Positions 11,846-23,399 are shown, counted from the first letter of the stretch. The stretch: DNA of 64,000 nucleotides from Tragulus kanchil (GCA_022376925.1 JAIOJX010000025.1:182155801-182219800); one strand, 5' to 3'. Program-made: numbers and translations. The notes: generated by a model from the letters alone, not told the origin.

Positions 11846-12873
11846 CGTAGCTGATTGACAATGCTGAGACAATTTCCGGGGCAGAGCAGAGGGATTCAGC
11901 CACATACACACATGTACCCAGTCTCCCCCAACTCCCCTTCCACCCAGGCTGCTCCATAACATCGAGCAGAGATCCCTGTGCTCTTCAGCAGGATCTTTCT
12001 GGCCATCCATTTTCAACATAGCAGTGTGGACATGTCCATCCCAAACGCCCTAACTCGCCAAGAAGAGTCTTTCTTATCCTAGCTCTTTGCCTTCCAGCTT
12101 CTCTAAGGTCTTCTGAGAGTCCCCAGTCTTCGCTACCCAAAAGCTGGGTGTTACCTTCCAACATCTTCCTTTTCCATGACACCCATTGAATGATTAGCAG
12201 CCTAGACTTCCGGGCTTGCCTGAAGCGTCTCCACAGACAGTCATCCCAGCCCAGCCTCCCGATGCGGGCCCTCCTCCTGGGGCGCGGGGGTGCTGATTCA
12301 TAGAGCACCGCGGTCGCGGTTTCCTGGGGCCTCTCAGACCTTTATCTGTGTGTCTGTCTCCTGAACTGAACGATGAACTCCTTGAGGCCAGAGACCCCTC
12401 CTTTCTCCTCCACACTTCTGAATCCCCTGGAACAATGTCGGGTCCTTGCTCAAGAGAAAAAAAAGAATTGAACTAATAAATTGACTAATGGCATAATGAA
12501 GCTCACTTGGGTTCTGGATTTGGCTGTTGTTTGTAGAGGGGGCAAAATCAGGCATTAAATAATTCCCAGATACTGAAAGTATTATTTTCATTCAATAAGA
12601 ATGAAAGCATGTGCAAATGATGCCTCTACAAATCAAGCCAAACTATCGCTAACCTAGGCAGCACTGTAAACTCACCAAGGCATGTAATAACATTACTTCA
12701 TCTCCTAAATATAGAAATTCTGATTTGTGTTAACACAGACAAACTTGAATACACTCGTGGTTAATTGGAACAGCAACATACTTTCCTATTCACAGTAATT
12801 TAGTCCACGATAACTATGGTTACTGGGTCCCTTTTTTCACAACTTCAAAGCTGGCTGTTTAAGATTGCACAGT
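11846..12873. other. Intron C-D, nothing recognised
   Basis: This is mixed composition with a GC-richer patch around 12240-12330. No exon, RNA gene or repeat family was recognised before duplication 4 begins. Confidence 0.5.
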
Positions 12874-13130
12874 ATGAATGAGAATTTTAAATGATAATTT
12901 AGTCTAATTGAAGTCAAATTCTCCTAGAGACAACAAAGTCAAATAACGTCTCAGAACAGACGAGCATCCTATTGACTTCAAATTTGTGTTCATATTTTTG
13001 GTTTTCTAATACGTAAGAAATATCATAGCTATGAAATTATGTATACAATCACTCTAGTGGTATTCATTTCTTGTTTGAAATTAACACCTAAATAACTTTC
13101 ACATGCATATCCCTGTATTATATCTTGCAG

Positions 13131-13271
13131 GGAAACCAGAAAACTGCGTGATGCTGAACAAGAGAAAGACCGAACGTTGCTTAAGGCCATCATAAGAGTC
13201 TGGAAAGAGATGAAGTCCCTCCGAGAGTTCCAGAGGTTCACAAATACTCCCTTGAAACTTGTTCTGAGAAG
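13131..13271 (+). CDS. CC2D2A: CC2D2A exon D (first copy)
   Basis: This 141-bp exon (phase 2 to 2) follows acceptor TATATCTTGCAG and ends at GAGAAG/gtatgc. It encodes [20 protein letters not shown] then [20 protein letters not shown] and LKLVLR. The charged heptad pattern supports the coiled coil that gives the protein its name. The exon is complete and in frame with C and E. An identical copy sits 1102 bp downstream. Confidence 0.95.
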
Positions 13272-13389
13272 GTATGCTTTTTTCAAACACTGTTGTCTTG
13301 GGTTATGTCATGCATAGAGGAAAATGTATAAAATATAGATACAGTTTTTAAATAACATAAAAATAATAATTAGGAATGAATAACCATAT

Positions 13390-13588
13390 GTTGCTCAGTT
13401 GTGTCCAAATCTTTGCAACCCCATGGACAGTAGCCTGCAAGGCTCTTCTGTCCATGGAATTCTCCAGGCAAGAATACTGGAGTTGGTTGCCATTCGCTTC
13501 TCCAGAGGATCTGTCTGACCCAGGGATTGAACCCAGGTCTACTGCATTGCAGGTGAATTCTTTCCTATCTGAGTCACCAGGGAAGTCC
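13390..13588 (-). mobile_element. Bov-A2/Bov-tA SINE
   Basis: It reads in reverse from GTTGCTCAGTTGTGTCC to TCACCAGGGAAGTCC. The copy is at 14492-14690. Confidence 0.85.
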
Positions 13589-14232
13589 TTTTTGAAGAAA
13601 AATCATTCTTAATTTTAAAAAGAAAACATATTAGTCTTTTCTTTTATGATCTGGGCTTTTGTCTATTGCCTGAAAAGTCCTTCCCCAAGTCAAGTAGAGA
13701 TATGACCTGTCATTTCCTGTCGTCTTCGTAGCTTAAGTCTTTCAAATTCACCTTTAACCCACTTGAAAATGATCTTCGTGTATGGTGTGGAGAAATATGC
13801 ATTGATAATATTTATGCTGCTAGACTAGACTTTGATACACAATTAACTCAGCATAGTTCTCACAACAGAACCACGCTCTGTGTCCCTTCAAGAGCACCTC
13901 TGCTGCCGAATTTGGTTCCCTCCTTTGCTCTGTGGGCCCTTCAGAGCAGTTTAGGTTTTTTAATTGGGAAGTCAAATGAATGAGAATTTTAAATGATAAT
14001 TTAGTCTAATTGAAGTCAAATTCTCCTAGAGACAACAAAGTCAAATAACGTCTCAGAACAGACGAGCATCCTATTGACTTCAAATTTGTGTTCATATTTT
14101 TGGTTTTCTAATACGTAAGAAATATCATAGCTATGAAATTATGTATACAATCACTCTAGTGGTATTCATTTCTTGTTTGAAATTAACACCTAAATAACTT
14201 TCACATGCATATCCCTGTATTATATCTTGCAG

Positions 14233-14373
14233 GGAAACCAGAAAACTGCGTGATGCTGAACAAGAGAAAGACCGAACGTTGCTTAAGGCCATCATAAGAG
14301 TCTGGAAAGAGATGAAGTCCCTCCGAGAGTTCCAGAGGTTCACAAATACTCCCTTGAAACTTGTTCTGAGAAG
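14233..14373 (+). CDS. CC2D2A: CC2D2A exon D (duplicate copy)
   Basis: This is an exact copy of the exon at 13131-13271 with its splice sites, within the second unit of the duplication 12874-15027. Like exon A it is a multiple of three, so a naive gene model could include both copies without a frameshift. Mammalian CC2D2A carries the sequence once; an unmerged assembly overlap is the likely cause. Confidence 0.85.
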
Positions 14374-14764
14374 GTATGCTTTTTTCAAACACTGTTGTCT
14401 TGGGTTATGTCATGCATAGAGGAAAATGTATAAAATATAGATACAGTTTTTAAATAACATAAAAATAATAATTAGGAATGAATAACCATATGTTGCTCAG
14501 TTGTGTCCAAATCTTTGCAACCCCATGGACAGTAGCCTGCAAGGCTCTTCTGTCCATGGAATTCTCCAGGCAAGAATACTGGAGTTGGTTGCCATTCGCT
14601 TCTCCAGAGGATCTGTCTGACCCAGGGATTGAACCCAGGTCTACTGCATTGCAGGTGAATTCTTTCCTATCTGAGTCACCAGGGAAGTCCTTTTTGAAGA
14701 AAAATCATTCTTAATTTTAAAAAGAAAACATATTAGTCTTTTCTTTTATGATCTGGGCTTTTGT

Positions 14765-16967
14765 CTATTGCCTGAAAAGTCCTTCCCCAAGTCAAGTAGA
14801 GATATGACCTGTCATTTCCTGTCGTCTTCGTAGCTTAAGTCTTTCAAATTCACCTTTAACCCACTTGAAAATGATCTTCGTGTATGGTGTGGAGAAATAT
14901 GCATTGATAATATTTATGCTGCTAGACTAGACTTTGATACACAATTAACTCAGCATAGTTCTCACAACAGAACCACGCTCTGTGTCCCTTCAAGAGCACC
15001 TCTGCTGCCGAATTTGGTTCCCTCCTGTTTGTTTCATCTGAATAAGTTGCGCCCGTACACCTGCAGGAAAAGTAACGAATGTAGGCAGTTACCTGGTACT
15101 GTGCTTGGGAAGCAGTTTCAACCAAAGAGAGCTGCAGATTGTGATGTCAGGGTTGTCATTATCCTACCACTGAGGAAACATTCTACAGTTTCCAGGACAA
15201 ATACAAGACTGTGCTTTTTGAGGGGCAGGGACCTTGTCACTCTCAGATATCTGGTCCCCAACAGTGCACCTGCCACCTAGCATCTGCTTGATTATTGTCA
15301 AATTTATAATATAGGGCTCCCCAGGTGGCTCAGTGGGTAAAGAATCCACCTGCCATGCAGGAGACCCCTGGGCTGGGAAGATCCTCTGGAGGGAAAAATG
15401 GCAATCCACTCCAATATTCTTGCCTGGAGAATCCCATGGACAGAAGAGCCTGGCAGGCGACAGTCCCTGGGGTCACAAAGAATTGGCTATGACTGAAGCA
15501 TTTCAGCACGCATGCATACACAATATAATTATAAAAACAAATTCAAATAGTCTGTCCCACAGAAATCACTGGTCAGCATTAAGCACTTGACTAAGTTTCT
15601 CTAAAAGGGAGCAGGCACTTTAGGAAAATAGAATCTACAGGTCAAACCCCACTGATGACATGAGAGATAAACGGGGATGAAGTGCTGGTGGGAAGTGCCC
15701 TCCCCTCCCCTGAGGGACACACTGTAACCTCAAGTGGGGTCTGGCTGCTGGTCACTCAAAACCAGTAAAGAAGCAGGATTGGTAGAAAGGAAAGTAGTGG
15801 ACACTTGCACCCCGTCATCAGCGGGCAAGAGGCTTTACGGATGGCGGAGGGTCTTAAAAAAATGTGCCAGCTATTGCCTGAAAAGTCCTTCCCAAGTCAA
15901 GTAGAGATATGACCTGTCATTTCCTGTCGCCTTCGTAGCTTAAGTCTTTCAAATTCACCTTTAACCCACTTGAAAATGATCTTCGTGTATGGTGTGAGAA
16001 ATATGCATTGATAATATTTATGCTGCTAGACTAGACTTTGATACACAATTAACTCAGCATAGTTCTCACAACAGAACCACGCTCTGTGTCCCTTCAAGAG
16101 CACCTCTGCTGCCGAATTTGGTTCCCTCCTGTTTGTTTCATCTGAATAAGTTGCGCCCGTACACCTGCAGGAAAAGTAACGAATGTAGGCAGTTACCTGG
16201 TACTGTGCTTGGGAAGCAGTTTCAACCAAAGAGAGCTGCAGATTGTGATGTCAGGGTTGTCATTATCCTACCACTGAGGAAACATTCTACAGTTTCCAGG
16301 ACAAATACAAGACTGTGCTTTTTGAGGGGCAGGGACCTTGTCACTCTCAGATATCTGGTCCCCAACAGTGCACCTGCCACCTAGCATCTGCTTGATTATT
16401 GTCAAATTTATAATATAGGGCTCCCCAGGTGGCTCAGTGGGTAAAGAATCCACCTGCCATGCAGGAGACCCCTGGGCTGGGAAGATCCTCTGGAGGGAAA
16501 AATGGCAATCCACTCCAATATTCTTGCCTGGAGAATCCCATGGACAGAAGAGCCTGGCAGGCGACAGTCCCTGGGGTCACAAAGAATTGGCTATGACTGA
16601 AGCATTTCAGCACGCATGCATACACAATATAATTATAAAAACAAATTCAAATAGTCTGTCCCACAGAAATCACTGGTCAGCATTAAGCACTTGACTAAGT
16701 TTCTCTAAAAGGGAGCAGGCACTTTAGGAAAATAGAATCTACAGGTCAAACCCCACTGATGACATGAGAGATAAACGGGGATGAAGTGCTGGGTGGGAAG
16801 TGCCCTCCCCTCCCCTGAGGGACACACTGTAACCTCAAGTGGGGTCTGGCTGCTGGTCACTCAAAAACCAGTAAAGAAGCAGGATTGGTAGAAAGGAAAG
16901 TAGTGGACACTTGCCGCACCCCCGTCATCAGCGGGCAAGAGGCTTTACGGATGGCGGGAGGGTCTTA
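14765..16967. repeat. Direct tandem duplication 5 (units 14765-15856 and 15871-16967)
   Basis: The units start CTATTGCCTGAAAAGTCC and end GGGTCTTA, at an offset of about 1104 bp. The first 260 bases overlap duplication 4, so that segment occurs three times (13664, 14765, 15871). Single-base losses cluster at 15700-15856, the right end of the first unit. Confidence 0.92.
15314..15506 (+). mobile_element. Bov-A2/Bov-tA SINE
   Basis: It begins GGGCTCCCCAGGTGGCTCAG and ends near CAAAGAATTGGCTATGACTG. The copy is at 16418-16610. Confidence 0.85.
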
Positions 16968-18914
16968 CATGTAGAAACAGCACAGTCAGCTCTGGCTGTC
17001 GTCTTGAGCTTGGTCATCAGTGGTCTGACCAGCATCCTCTTGTGTTAAGTACAGTTACTCTTCAGTTTCGTGGTTGGTTTGTTCCCATTCTCAGAATTGT
17101 GGCAGCTTTTGCCATGGCTACAATCTGGTCATGCGGTAGTTAACTTCTACCTGGTGGGAGTTTCCGTATCTGTAAAACAGCTCACAGGACAAGGCTCAAA
17201 GGATTATCTATAGCCCTTGAGTAAGAATTAAAGGTCCTTGTTGTTTGTGTTGGACTCTCTGTGACCCCATGGGCTGCAGCACGCCAGGCTTCCCTGTCCT
17301 CCACCATCTCCCAGAGTTTGCTCAGAGTCATGTCAGTTAAGATGGCGATGCTGTCTTACCATCTCATCCTTCACTATGTTAACTCAACTATTGTTTGTCT
17401 TGTTGGGCTATTTTCTTTTGTTTCTGCATTTTCTCGTCTCTGATTATGCTTATTCTTTGGCTCAATTTGTCCACAGACAGAAAGCAGGTTGAGGGCGTGG
17501 TGGAGGCAGGGGGGCAGACCAGGGTCCTGCTCCATTTCAACACTGCCCGCCAGCATAAAGGACTCTGCAAAACCATTTGCAAAGCAACATGGAAACGTTC
17601 CCATTTGTTCAGTCTTGCACTGATTTTGTCCACAGTTCCTTTCTCTGTAAAGCATCTCACAGAGCCACCGTTCTACCGAACACACTGTGGGAAGCCCTGC
17701 TCTGGGTCGGGCTGAATGTTAGTGGACTGTCAGCAGAAACATCAAAGAAAACTCAAATTGTTAGTCAAAGTCAAAAAGTAGTCTCCCAGATTTGGTAGCA
17801 GGGTAATGAAGTGGTTCCTCAGTGACTTAAAGAAAAAAATGTACAGGTCAAACCACTTGCAAAAGGGATGAAGTGCTGTGGAAGTGCCTCCCTCCCTGAG
17901 GGACACACTGTAACCTCAAGTGGGGTCTGGCTGCTGGTCACTCAAAACCAGTAAAGAAGCAGGATTGGTAGAAAGGAAAGTAGTGGACACTTGCGCACCC
18001 CGTCATCAGCGGGCAAGAGGCTTTACGGATGGCGGGAGGGTCTTACATGTAGAAACAGCACAGTCAGCTCTGGCTGTCGTCTTGAGCTTGGTCATCAGTG
18101 GTCTGACCAGCATCCTCTTGTGTTAAGTACAGTTACTCTTCAGTTTCGTGGTTGGTTTGTTCCCATTCTCAGAATTGTGGCAGCTTTTGCCATGGCTACA
18201 ATCTGGTCATGCGGTAGTTAACTTCTACCTGGTGGGAGTTTCCGTATCTGTAAAACAGCTCACAGGACAAGGCTCAAAGGATTATCTATAGCCCTTGAGT
18301 AAGAATTAAAGGTCCTTGTTGTTTGTGTTGGACTCTCTGTGACCCCATGGGCTGCAGCACGCCAGGCTTCCCTGTCCTCCACCATCTCCCAGAGTTTGCT
18401 CAGAGTCATGTCAGTTAAGATGGCGATGCTGTCTTACCATCTCATCCTTCACTATGTTAACTCAACTATTGTTTGTCTTGTTGGGCTATTTTCTTTTGTT
18501 TCTGCATTTTCTCGTCTCTGATTATGCTTATTCTTTGGCTCAATTTGTCCACAGACAGAAAGCAGGTTGAGGGCGTGGTGGAGGCAGGGGGGCAGACCAG
18601 GGTCCTGCTCCATTTCAACACTGCCCGCCAGCATAAAGGACTCTGCAAAACCATTTGCAAAGCAACATGGAAACGTTCCCATTTGTTCAGTCTTGCACTG
18701 ATTTTGTCCACAGTTCCTTTCTCTGTAAAGCATCTCACAGAGCCACCGTTCTACCGAACACACTGTGGGAAGCCCTGCTCTGGGTCGGGCTGAATGTTAG
18801 TGGACTGTCAGCAGAAACATCAAAGAAAAACTCAAATTGTTAGTCAAAGTCAAAAAAGTAGTCTCCCAGATTTGGTAGCAGGGTAATGAAGTGGTTCCTC
18901 AGTGACTTAAAGAA
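16740..18914. repeat. Direct tandem duplication 6 (units 16740-17833 and 17842-18914)
   Basis: The units start TACAGGTCAAACC and end GACTTAAAGAA. The offset falls from 1102 to 1078 bp within the first 120 or so bases, because the second unit's left end has lost about 24 bases relative to the two other copies of that stretch (15640 and 16740). Confidence 0.92.
17239..17370 (-). mobile_element. BovB 3'-derived (ART2-type) fragment
   Basis: GTGACCCCATGGGCTGCAGC and CATCTCCCAGAGTTTGCTCA are the reverse of the BovB 3' end. The copy is at 18317-18448. Confidence 0.75.
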
Positions 18915-19024
18915 TTAACAAAAATAACTTCAGTGACACTACTGCCCTTGTGGTTTGAGAATTTGCAGACACTGTGTCAGGGTGCCATGTGGATCATCTA
19001 ACTCAGCATGGCTTTGCTGCTTAG

Positions 19025-19165
19025 CAGTAAGTAGACTGGATTCATATTCCAGTTCTTTCATTCATCAGCTGTGTGCTCTTGGGCAAGTTACTTAACCTCT
19101 CTGTGCTGCAGTCTCCTAGTGAATAAAATACCCATGATAATAGTATCTGCCTCAAGGGGTCATGA
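19025..19165 (+). mobile_element. MIR SINE
   Basis: The MIR core is plain: CAGCTGTGTGCTCTTGGGCA, AGTTACTTAACCTCTCTGTG and AATAAAATACCCATGATAAT. The copy is at 20111-20251. It lies in the intron before exon E. Confidence 0.8.
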
Positions 19166-19289
19166 GTTCACCTGCTCAAAGCTTTTAGATGAAGACTGCC
19201 CAGAGAAAGCCCAGTACAGGTATTTACTGTAGTTATTACTCTGTCACTTAATTTCAAGAAATAACTACAATGTTATAAATTATTTTCAG

Positions 19290-19446
19290 GGAGAAGGTTG
19301 ACCAGAAAGCCGATGAAGAAGCATATGAAGCAGAAATTCAGGCCGAGATCAATGAACTGTTGGAAGAATACACAGAAGAGTATGCACAGAAAATGGAGGA
19401 GTACAGAATCGCACAGCAGCAGTGGAAAGCCTGGAAGAAAGCGCAG
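19290..19446 (+). CDS. CC2D2A: CC2D2A exon E (first copy)
   Basis: This 157-bp exon (phase 2 to 0) starts after ATTATTTTCAG and ends at GCGCAG/gtctgt. It encodes [39 protein letters not shown] and [13 protein letters not shown], a very acidic helix that forms the core of the coiled coil. The donor is weak (GTCTGT), and the exon frame stays open for a further 73 codons into the intron before a stop at 19663. A complete second copy lies at 20376-20532 and a damaged partial third at 21580-21636. Confidence 0.95.
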
Positions 19447-20375
19447 GTCTGTGAGCAGCCTGAACAGAGCTGCCCTGGACGGCAGGAGGGTCTGGGAGGA
19501 GGCAGCTTGGGACGGGAGGAGGAAACCGGGCAGACAGACCGCTCTCTCCAGCCCTCGCTGGAGAACAAAGGACAAGAGAACAGGCTGTTAAACCCACCCA
19601 GCCAGCAGGCACCGGGGCCAGGTTTTTCCAAAGATCGTTCTCTGTGTCAGGCTGTGGCTGAGTAAAAAAGGAAGCAGGCTGTCACACTGGCCATTTGCTA
19701 CGCCAGAGTGTGGGGTACATAAAGGACTCTGCAAAACCATTTGCAAAGCAACATGGAAACGTTCCCATTTGTTCAGTCTTGCACTGATTTTGTCCACAGT
19801 TCCTTTCTCTGTAAAGCATCTCACAGAGCCACCGTTCTACCGAACACACTGTGGGAAGCCCTGCTCTGGGTCGGGCTGAATGTTAGTGGACTGTCAGCAG
19901 AAACATCAAAGAAAAACTCAAATTGTTAGTCAAAGTCAAAAAAGTAGTCTCCCAGATTTGGTAGCAGGGTAATGAAGTGGTTCCTCAGTGACTTAAAGAA
20001 TTAACAAAAATAACTTCAGTGACACTACTGCCCTTGTGGTTTGAGAATTTGCAGACACTGTGTCAGGGTGCCATGTGGATCATCTAACTCAGCATGGCTT
20101 TGCTGCTTAGCAGTAAGTAGACTGGATTCATATTCCAGTTCTTTCATTCATCAGCTGTGTGCTCTTGGGCAAGTTACTTAACCTCTCTGTGCTGCAGTCT
20201 CCTAGTGAATAAAATACCCATGATAATAGTATCTGCCTCAAGGGGTCATGAGTTCACCTGCTCAAAGCTTTTAGATGAAGACTGCCCAGAGAAAGCCCAG
20301 TACAGGTATTTACTGTAGTTATTACTCTGTCACTTAATTTCAAGAAATAACTACAATGTTATAAATTATTTTCAG

Positions 20376-20532
20376 GGAGAAGGTTGACCAGAAAGCCGAT
20401 GAAGAAGCATATGAAGCAGAAATTCAGGCCGAGATCAATGAACTGTTGGAAGAATACACAGAAGAGTATGCACAGAAAATGGAGGAGTACAGAATCGCAC
20501 AGCAGCAGTGGAAAGCCTGGAAGAAAGCGCAG
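20376..20532 (+). CDS. CC2D2A: CC2D2A exon E (duplicate copy)
   Basis: This is an exact copy of the exon at 19290-19446, offset by 1086 bp, in the second unit of the duplication 18632-20755. As 157 is not a multiple of three, including both copies in a transcript would break the frame. The same DNA is also the start of the first unit of the next duplication (20492-22684), so this stretch is present three times in part. Confidence 0.85.
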
Positions 20533-20954
20533 GTCTGTGAGCAGCCTGAACAGAGCTGCCCTGGACGGCAGGAGGGTCTGGGAGGAGGCAGCTTGGGACG
20601 GGAGGAGGGAAACCGGGCAGACAGACCCGTCTCTCTCCAGCCCTCGCTGGAGAACAAAGGACAAGAGAACAGGCTGTTAAACCCACCCAGCCAGCAGGCA
20701 CCGGGGCCAGGTTTTTCCAAAGATCGTTCTCTGTGTCAGGCTGTGGCTGAGTAAACAAATAAGTAAAGCACAGCAATCGCTCATGTGCGTGTCACATGCT
20801 GTGCTGCGCATTTTATGTGCTTTACGCCATTGAGTGTGGGGTACTGGTACTTCTGGGTTTCTGTCAGAAAATCACGTAGCTTTGTACACGTGTCCCTGCA
20901 AAACTGAATCCAGGGACGATGAGTAAAAGATCAGGGTGTGTAACAGGCTTAAGT

Positions 20955-21275
20955 TCATCCACCTCAGTTCAGCTGACCCACATTCTTTCTTATTTATGGC
21001 TAAGTAATATTCCACTGTGGTATATATGTACCACAACATCTTCATCTGTTTTTCTGTTGATGGACATTTAGGTGACTTCTGTGTCCTGGCTATTGTAAAT
21101 AGTGCTGCAGTGAACACTGGGGCATGTGAGGGGTGGAATCGCGGGGTGGGAGGGGAAATATATGTACACACACACACACACACACACACGTATATACTAT
21201 GGTTGACTCACATTGTTGTATGGCAGAAACCAAAACAACATTATAAAAGAATTACCCTCCAACTAAAAAAAGATC
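20955..21275. mobile_element. L1 fragments around a (CA)n run
   Basis: GGCTAAGTAATATTCCACTG and GCTATTGTAAATAGTGCTGC are antisense L1; after a (CA)n run (about 21169-21188) GTTGTATGGCAGAAACC is a sense L1 tail. The copy is at 22058-22378, with a longer CA run. Confidence 0.65.
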
Positions 21276-21424
21276 AGGGTGACCTACAGTGCCAGTTGTG
21301 CTCATAAGCCTTATTTTACTTTCCAGATGTATCCTCGGTCTTTAGAATCGATCACATGAATAACTCACTTTTTTAAGCTCTCTGTAGGGACCAGGCACTG
21401 TGATCAGTGCTTTCCAGGCATGAC

Positions 21425-21579
21425 CTCGTTTCAGCAGTCCTGAAAAAGAGTCTCCTAAGAGTGTTCCCATTTTGTAGATGAGAACACTGAGACACAGAGA
21501 GGTCAAATGGCTTCCTGAGCTGCCTGAGTGCACACGGCTTATTGAGGTGGAGCTGGGTTTGCATCCCAGGCCTTTCTGA
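21425..21579 (+). mobile_element. MIR-like fragment
   Basis: CCCATTTTGTAGATGAGAAC, ACTGAGACACAGAGAGGTCA and the following words resemble an old MIR or related element. The copy is at 22529-22684. Confidence 0.5.
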
Positions 21580-21636
21580 GAATCGCACAGCAGCAGTGGA
21601 AAGCCTGGAAGAAAGCGCAGGTCTGGAAGAAAGCGA
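21580..21636 (+). pseudogene. CC2D2A: Damaged partial third copy of CC2D2A exon E
   Basis: The last 41 bases of exon E reappear, from GAATCGCACAGCAG to AAAGCGCAG at 21620, with no acceptor. They are followed at once by a faulty repeat of the exon end (GTCTGGAAGAAAGCGAGG). The small internal duplication with a lost base sits at the very start of the duplicated unit, as expected for a low-quality contig end. Confidence 0.85.
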
Positions 21637-22755
21637 GGTCTGTGAGCAGCCTGAACAGAGCTGCCCTGGACGGCAGGAGGGTCTGGGAGGAGGCAGCTTG
21701 GGACGGGAGGAGGGAAACCGGGCAGACAGACCGCTCTCTCCAGACCTCGCTGGAGAACAAAGGACAAGAGAACAGGCTGTTAAACCCACCCAGCCAGCAG
21801 GCACCGGGGCCAGGTTTTTCCAAAGATCGTTCTCTGTGTCAGGCTGTGGCTGAGTAAACAAATAAGTAAAGCACAGCAATCGCTCATGTGCGTGTCACAT
21901 GCTGTGCTGCGCATTTTATGTGCTTTACGCCATTGAGTGTGGGGTACTGGTACTTCTGGGTTTCTGTCAGAAAATCACGTAGCTTTGTACACGTGTCCCT
22001 GCAAAACTGAATCCAGGGACGATGAGTAAAAGATCAGGGTGTGTAACAGGCTTAAGTTCATCCACCTCAGTTCAGCTGACCCACATTCTTTCTTATTTAT
22101 GGCTAAGTAATATTCCACTGTGGTATATATGTACCACAACATCTTCATCTGTTTTTCTGTTGATGGACATTTAGGTGACTTCTGTGTCCTGGCTATTGTA
22201 AATAGTGCTGCAGTGAACACTGGGGCATGTGAGGGGTGGAATCGCGGGGTGGGAGGGGAAATATATGTACACACACACACACACACACACACACGTATAT
22301 ACTATGGTTGACTCACATTGTTGTATGGCAGAAACCAAAACAACATTATAAAAGAATTACCCTCCAACTAAAAAAAGATCAGGGTGACCTACAGTGCCAG
22401 TTGTGCTCATAAGCCTTATTTTACTTTCCAGATGTATCCTCGGTCTTTAGAATCGATCACATGAATAACTCACTTTTTTAAGCTCTCTGTAGGGACCAGG
22501 CACTGTGATCAGTGCTTTCCAGGCATGACCTCGTTTCAGCAGTCCTGAAAAAGAGTCTCCTAAGAGTGTTCCCATTTTGTAGATGAGAACACTGAGACAC
22601 AGAGAGGTCAAATGGCTTCCTGAGCTGCCTGAGTGCACACGGCTTATTGAGGTGGAGCTGGGTTTGCATCCCAGGCCTTTCTGATGCTGAAGAGTGTGCT
22701 TGTCAAAGAAATTCTAAAGTTCTTGCTTGAAATAAGTTTTCCTCTTACTCAACAG

Positions 22756-22994
22756 AGGGCCAAGAAGAAGAAAAAGAAACAGGCCATCGAAGAACATCCT
22801 GATGAGGAAAGAGGGGAGCCAGGTCCTGGGGAGGAGCCTGAGAAACCTGTCCCTCCGGAGCCCGTGGACCGGGCTGCGATAGAGCAGCAGGTGCGGGAGA
22901 GAGCAGCCCAGAGCCGCAGGAGCCCGGGGGAGCCCACCCTGGTCCCGGAGCTGAGCCTGGCGGGCAGCGTGACGCCCAACGACCAGTGTCCCAG
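22756..22994 (+). CDS. CC2D2A: CC2D2A exon F
   Basis: This 239-bp exon (phase 0 to 2) follows acceptor CTTACTCAACAG and ends CCCAG/gtgagc. It encodes a lysine run ([18 protein letters not shown]), a Pro/Glu-rich disordered stretch, then [16 protein letters not shown] and the conserved [20 protein letters not shown]. The middle is less conserved than the ends when set beside the human protein, as expected for a linker between the coiled coil and the first C2-like domain. A (CA)n run lies about 40 bases past the donor. Confidence 0.96.
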
Positions 22995-23035
22995 GTGAGC
23001 AGGTGCTCTGATCCTGAATAGGGCCGACGTGACGT

Positions 23036-23056
23036 GCACACACACACACACACACG
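23036..23056. repeat. (CA)n microsatellite
   Basis: About ten CA units, about 40 bases past the exon F donor. It is a possible polymorphic marker. Confidence 0.8.
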
Positions 23057-23399
23057 CATGCACCCTGTGGAGTGTACATCGCCAGACCGACATGGAAGGA
23101 TCAGGCGAATCACGAACCTCTCTGCAGTGATATATTAGCATGGGCCATATGTAACTGCAGGTGTTTCTCCAGATTTCCTTGCTGGCCACGCGGGAGCTCA
23201 CTACCTGAAGCTGCCTGCAGGGGGCGCTCTACACCGCGTCTGCCCGTGTGGCTTCTGGTTCAGAGCCTTCCTCTGTAACCTCGGGGTGTCCTCCCTGTCC
23301 ACTGCCAGCGCTCGCCTCTCCCTGGTACGGACACCCGGGTCTCTCCCTGGCCCTTCACTTCACCTGCTCCATAGACCAGCTTCTCTCTTTCAAGGCCTC

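Larger units (their letters stand above)
12874..15027. repeat. Direct tandem duplication 4 (units 12874-13924 and 13976-15027)
   Basis: The units start ATGAATGAGAATTTT and end GGTTCCCTCCT, at an offset of 1102 bp. Each contains exon D and an antisense Bov-A2 SINE. A 51-base spacer (13925-13975) with no second copy in this window lies between them. Confidence 0.92.
18632..20755. repeat. Direct tandem duplication 7 (units 18632-19666 and 19718-20755)
   Basis: The units start CATAAAGGACTCTGC and end GGCTGAGTAAA, at an offset of 1086 bp. Each contains a MIR and exon E. A 51-base spacer (19667-19717) lies between. The first 260 or so bases of the first unit also end the previous duplication. Confidence 0.92.
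20492..22684. repeat. Direct tandem duplication 8 (units 20492-21579 and 21580-22684)
   Basis: The units start GAATCGCACAGCAG inside exon E and end GGCCTTTCTGA, with no spacer. The offset is 1088-1103 bp. The left end of the second unit carries a small faulty repeat of the exon end. Confidence 0.92.

Noticed and set aside
19273..20776. Minus-strand frames opposite exon E
   Set aside because: They mirror the low-stop, Glu/Lys-rich exon E; the plus-strand exon with splice sites and conservation is the real one.
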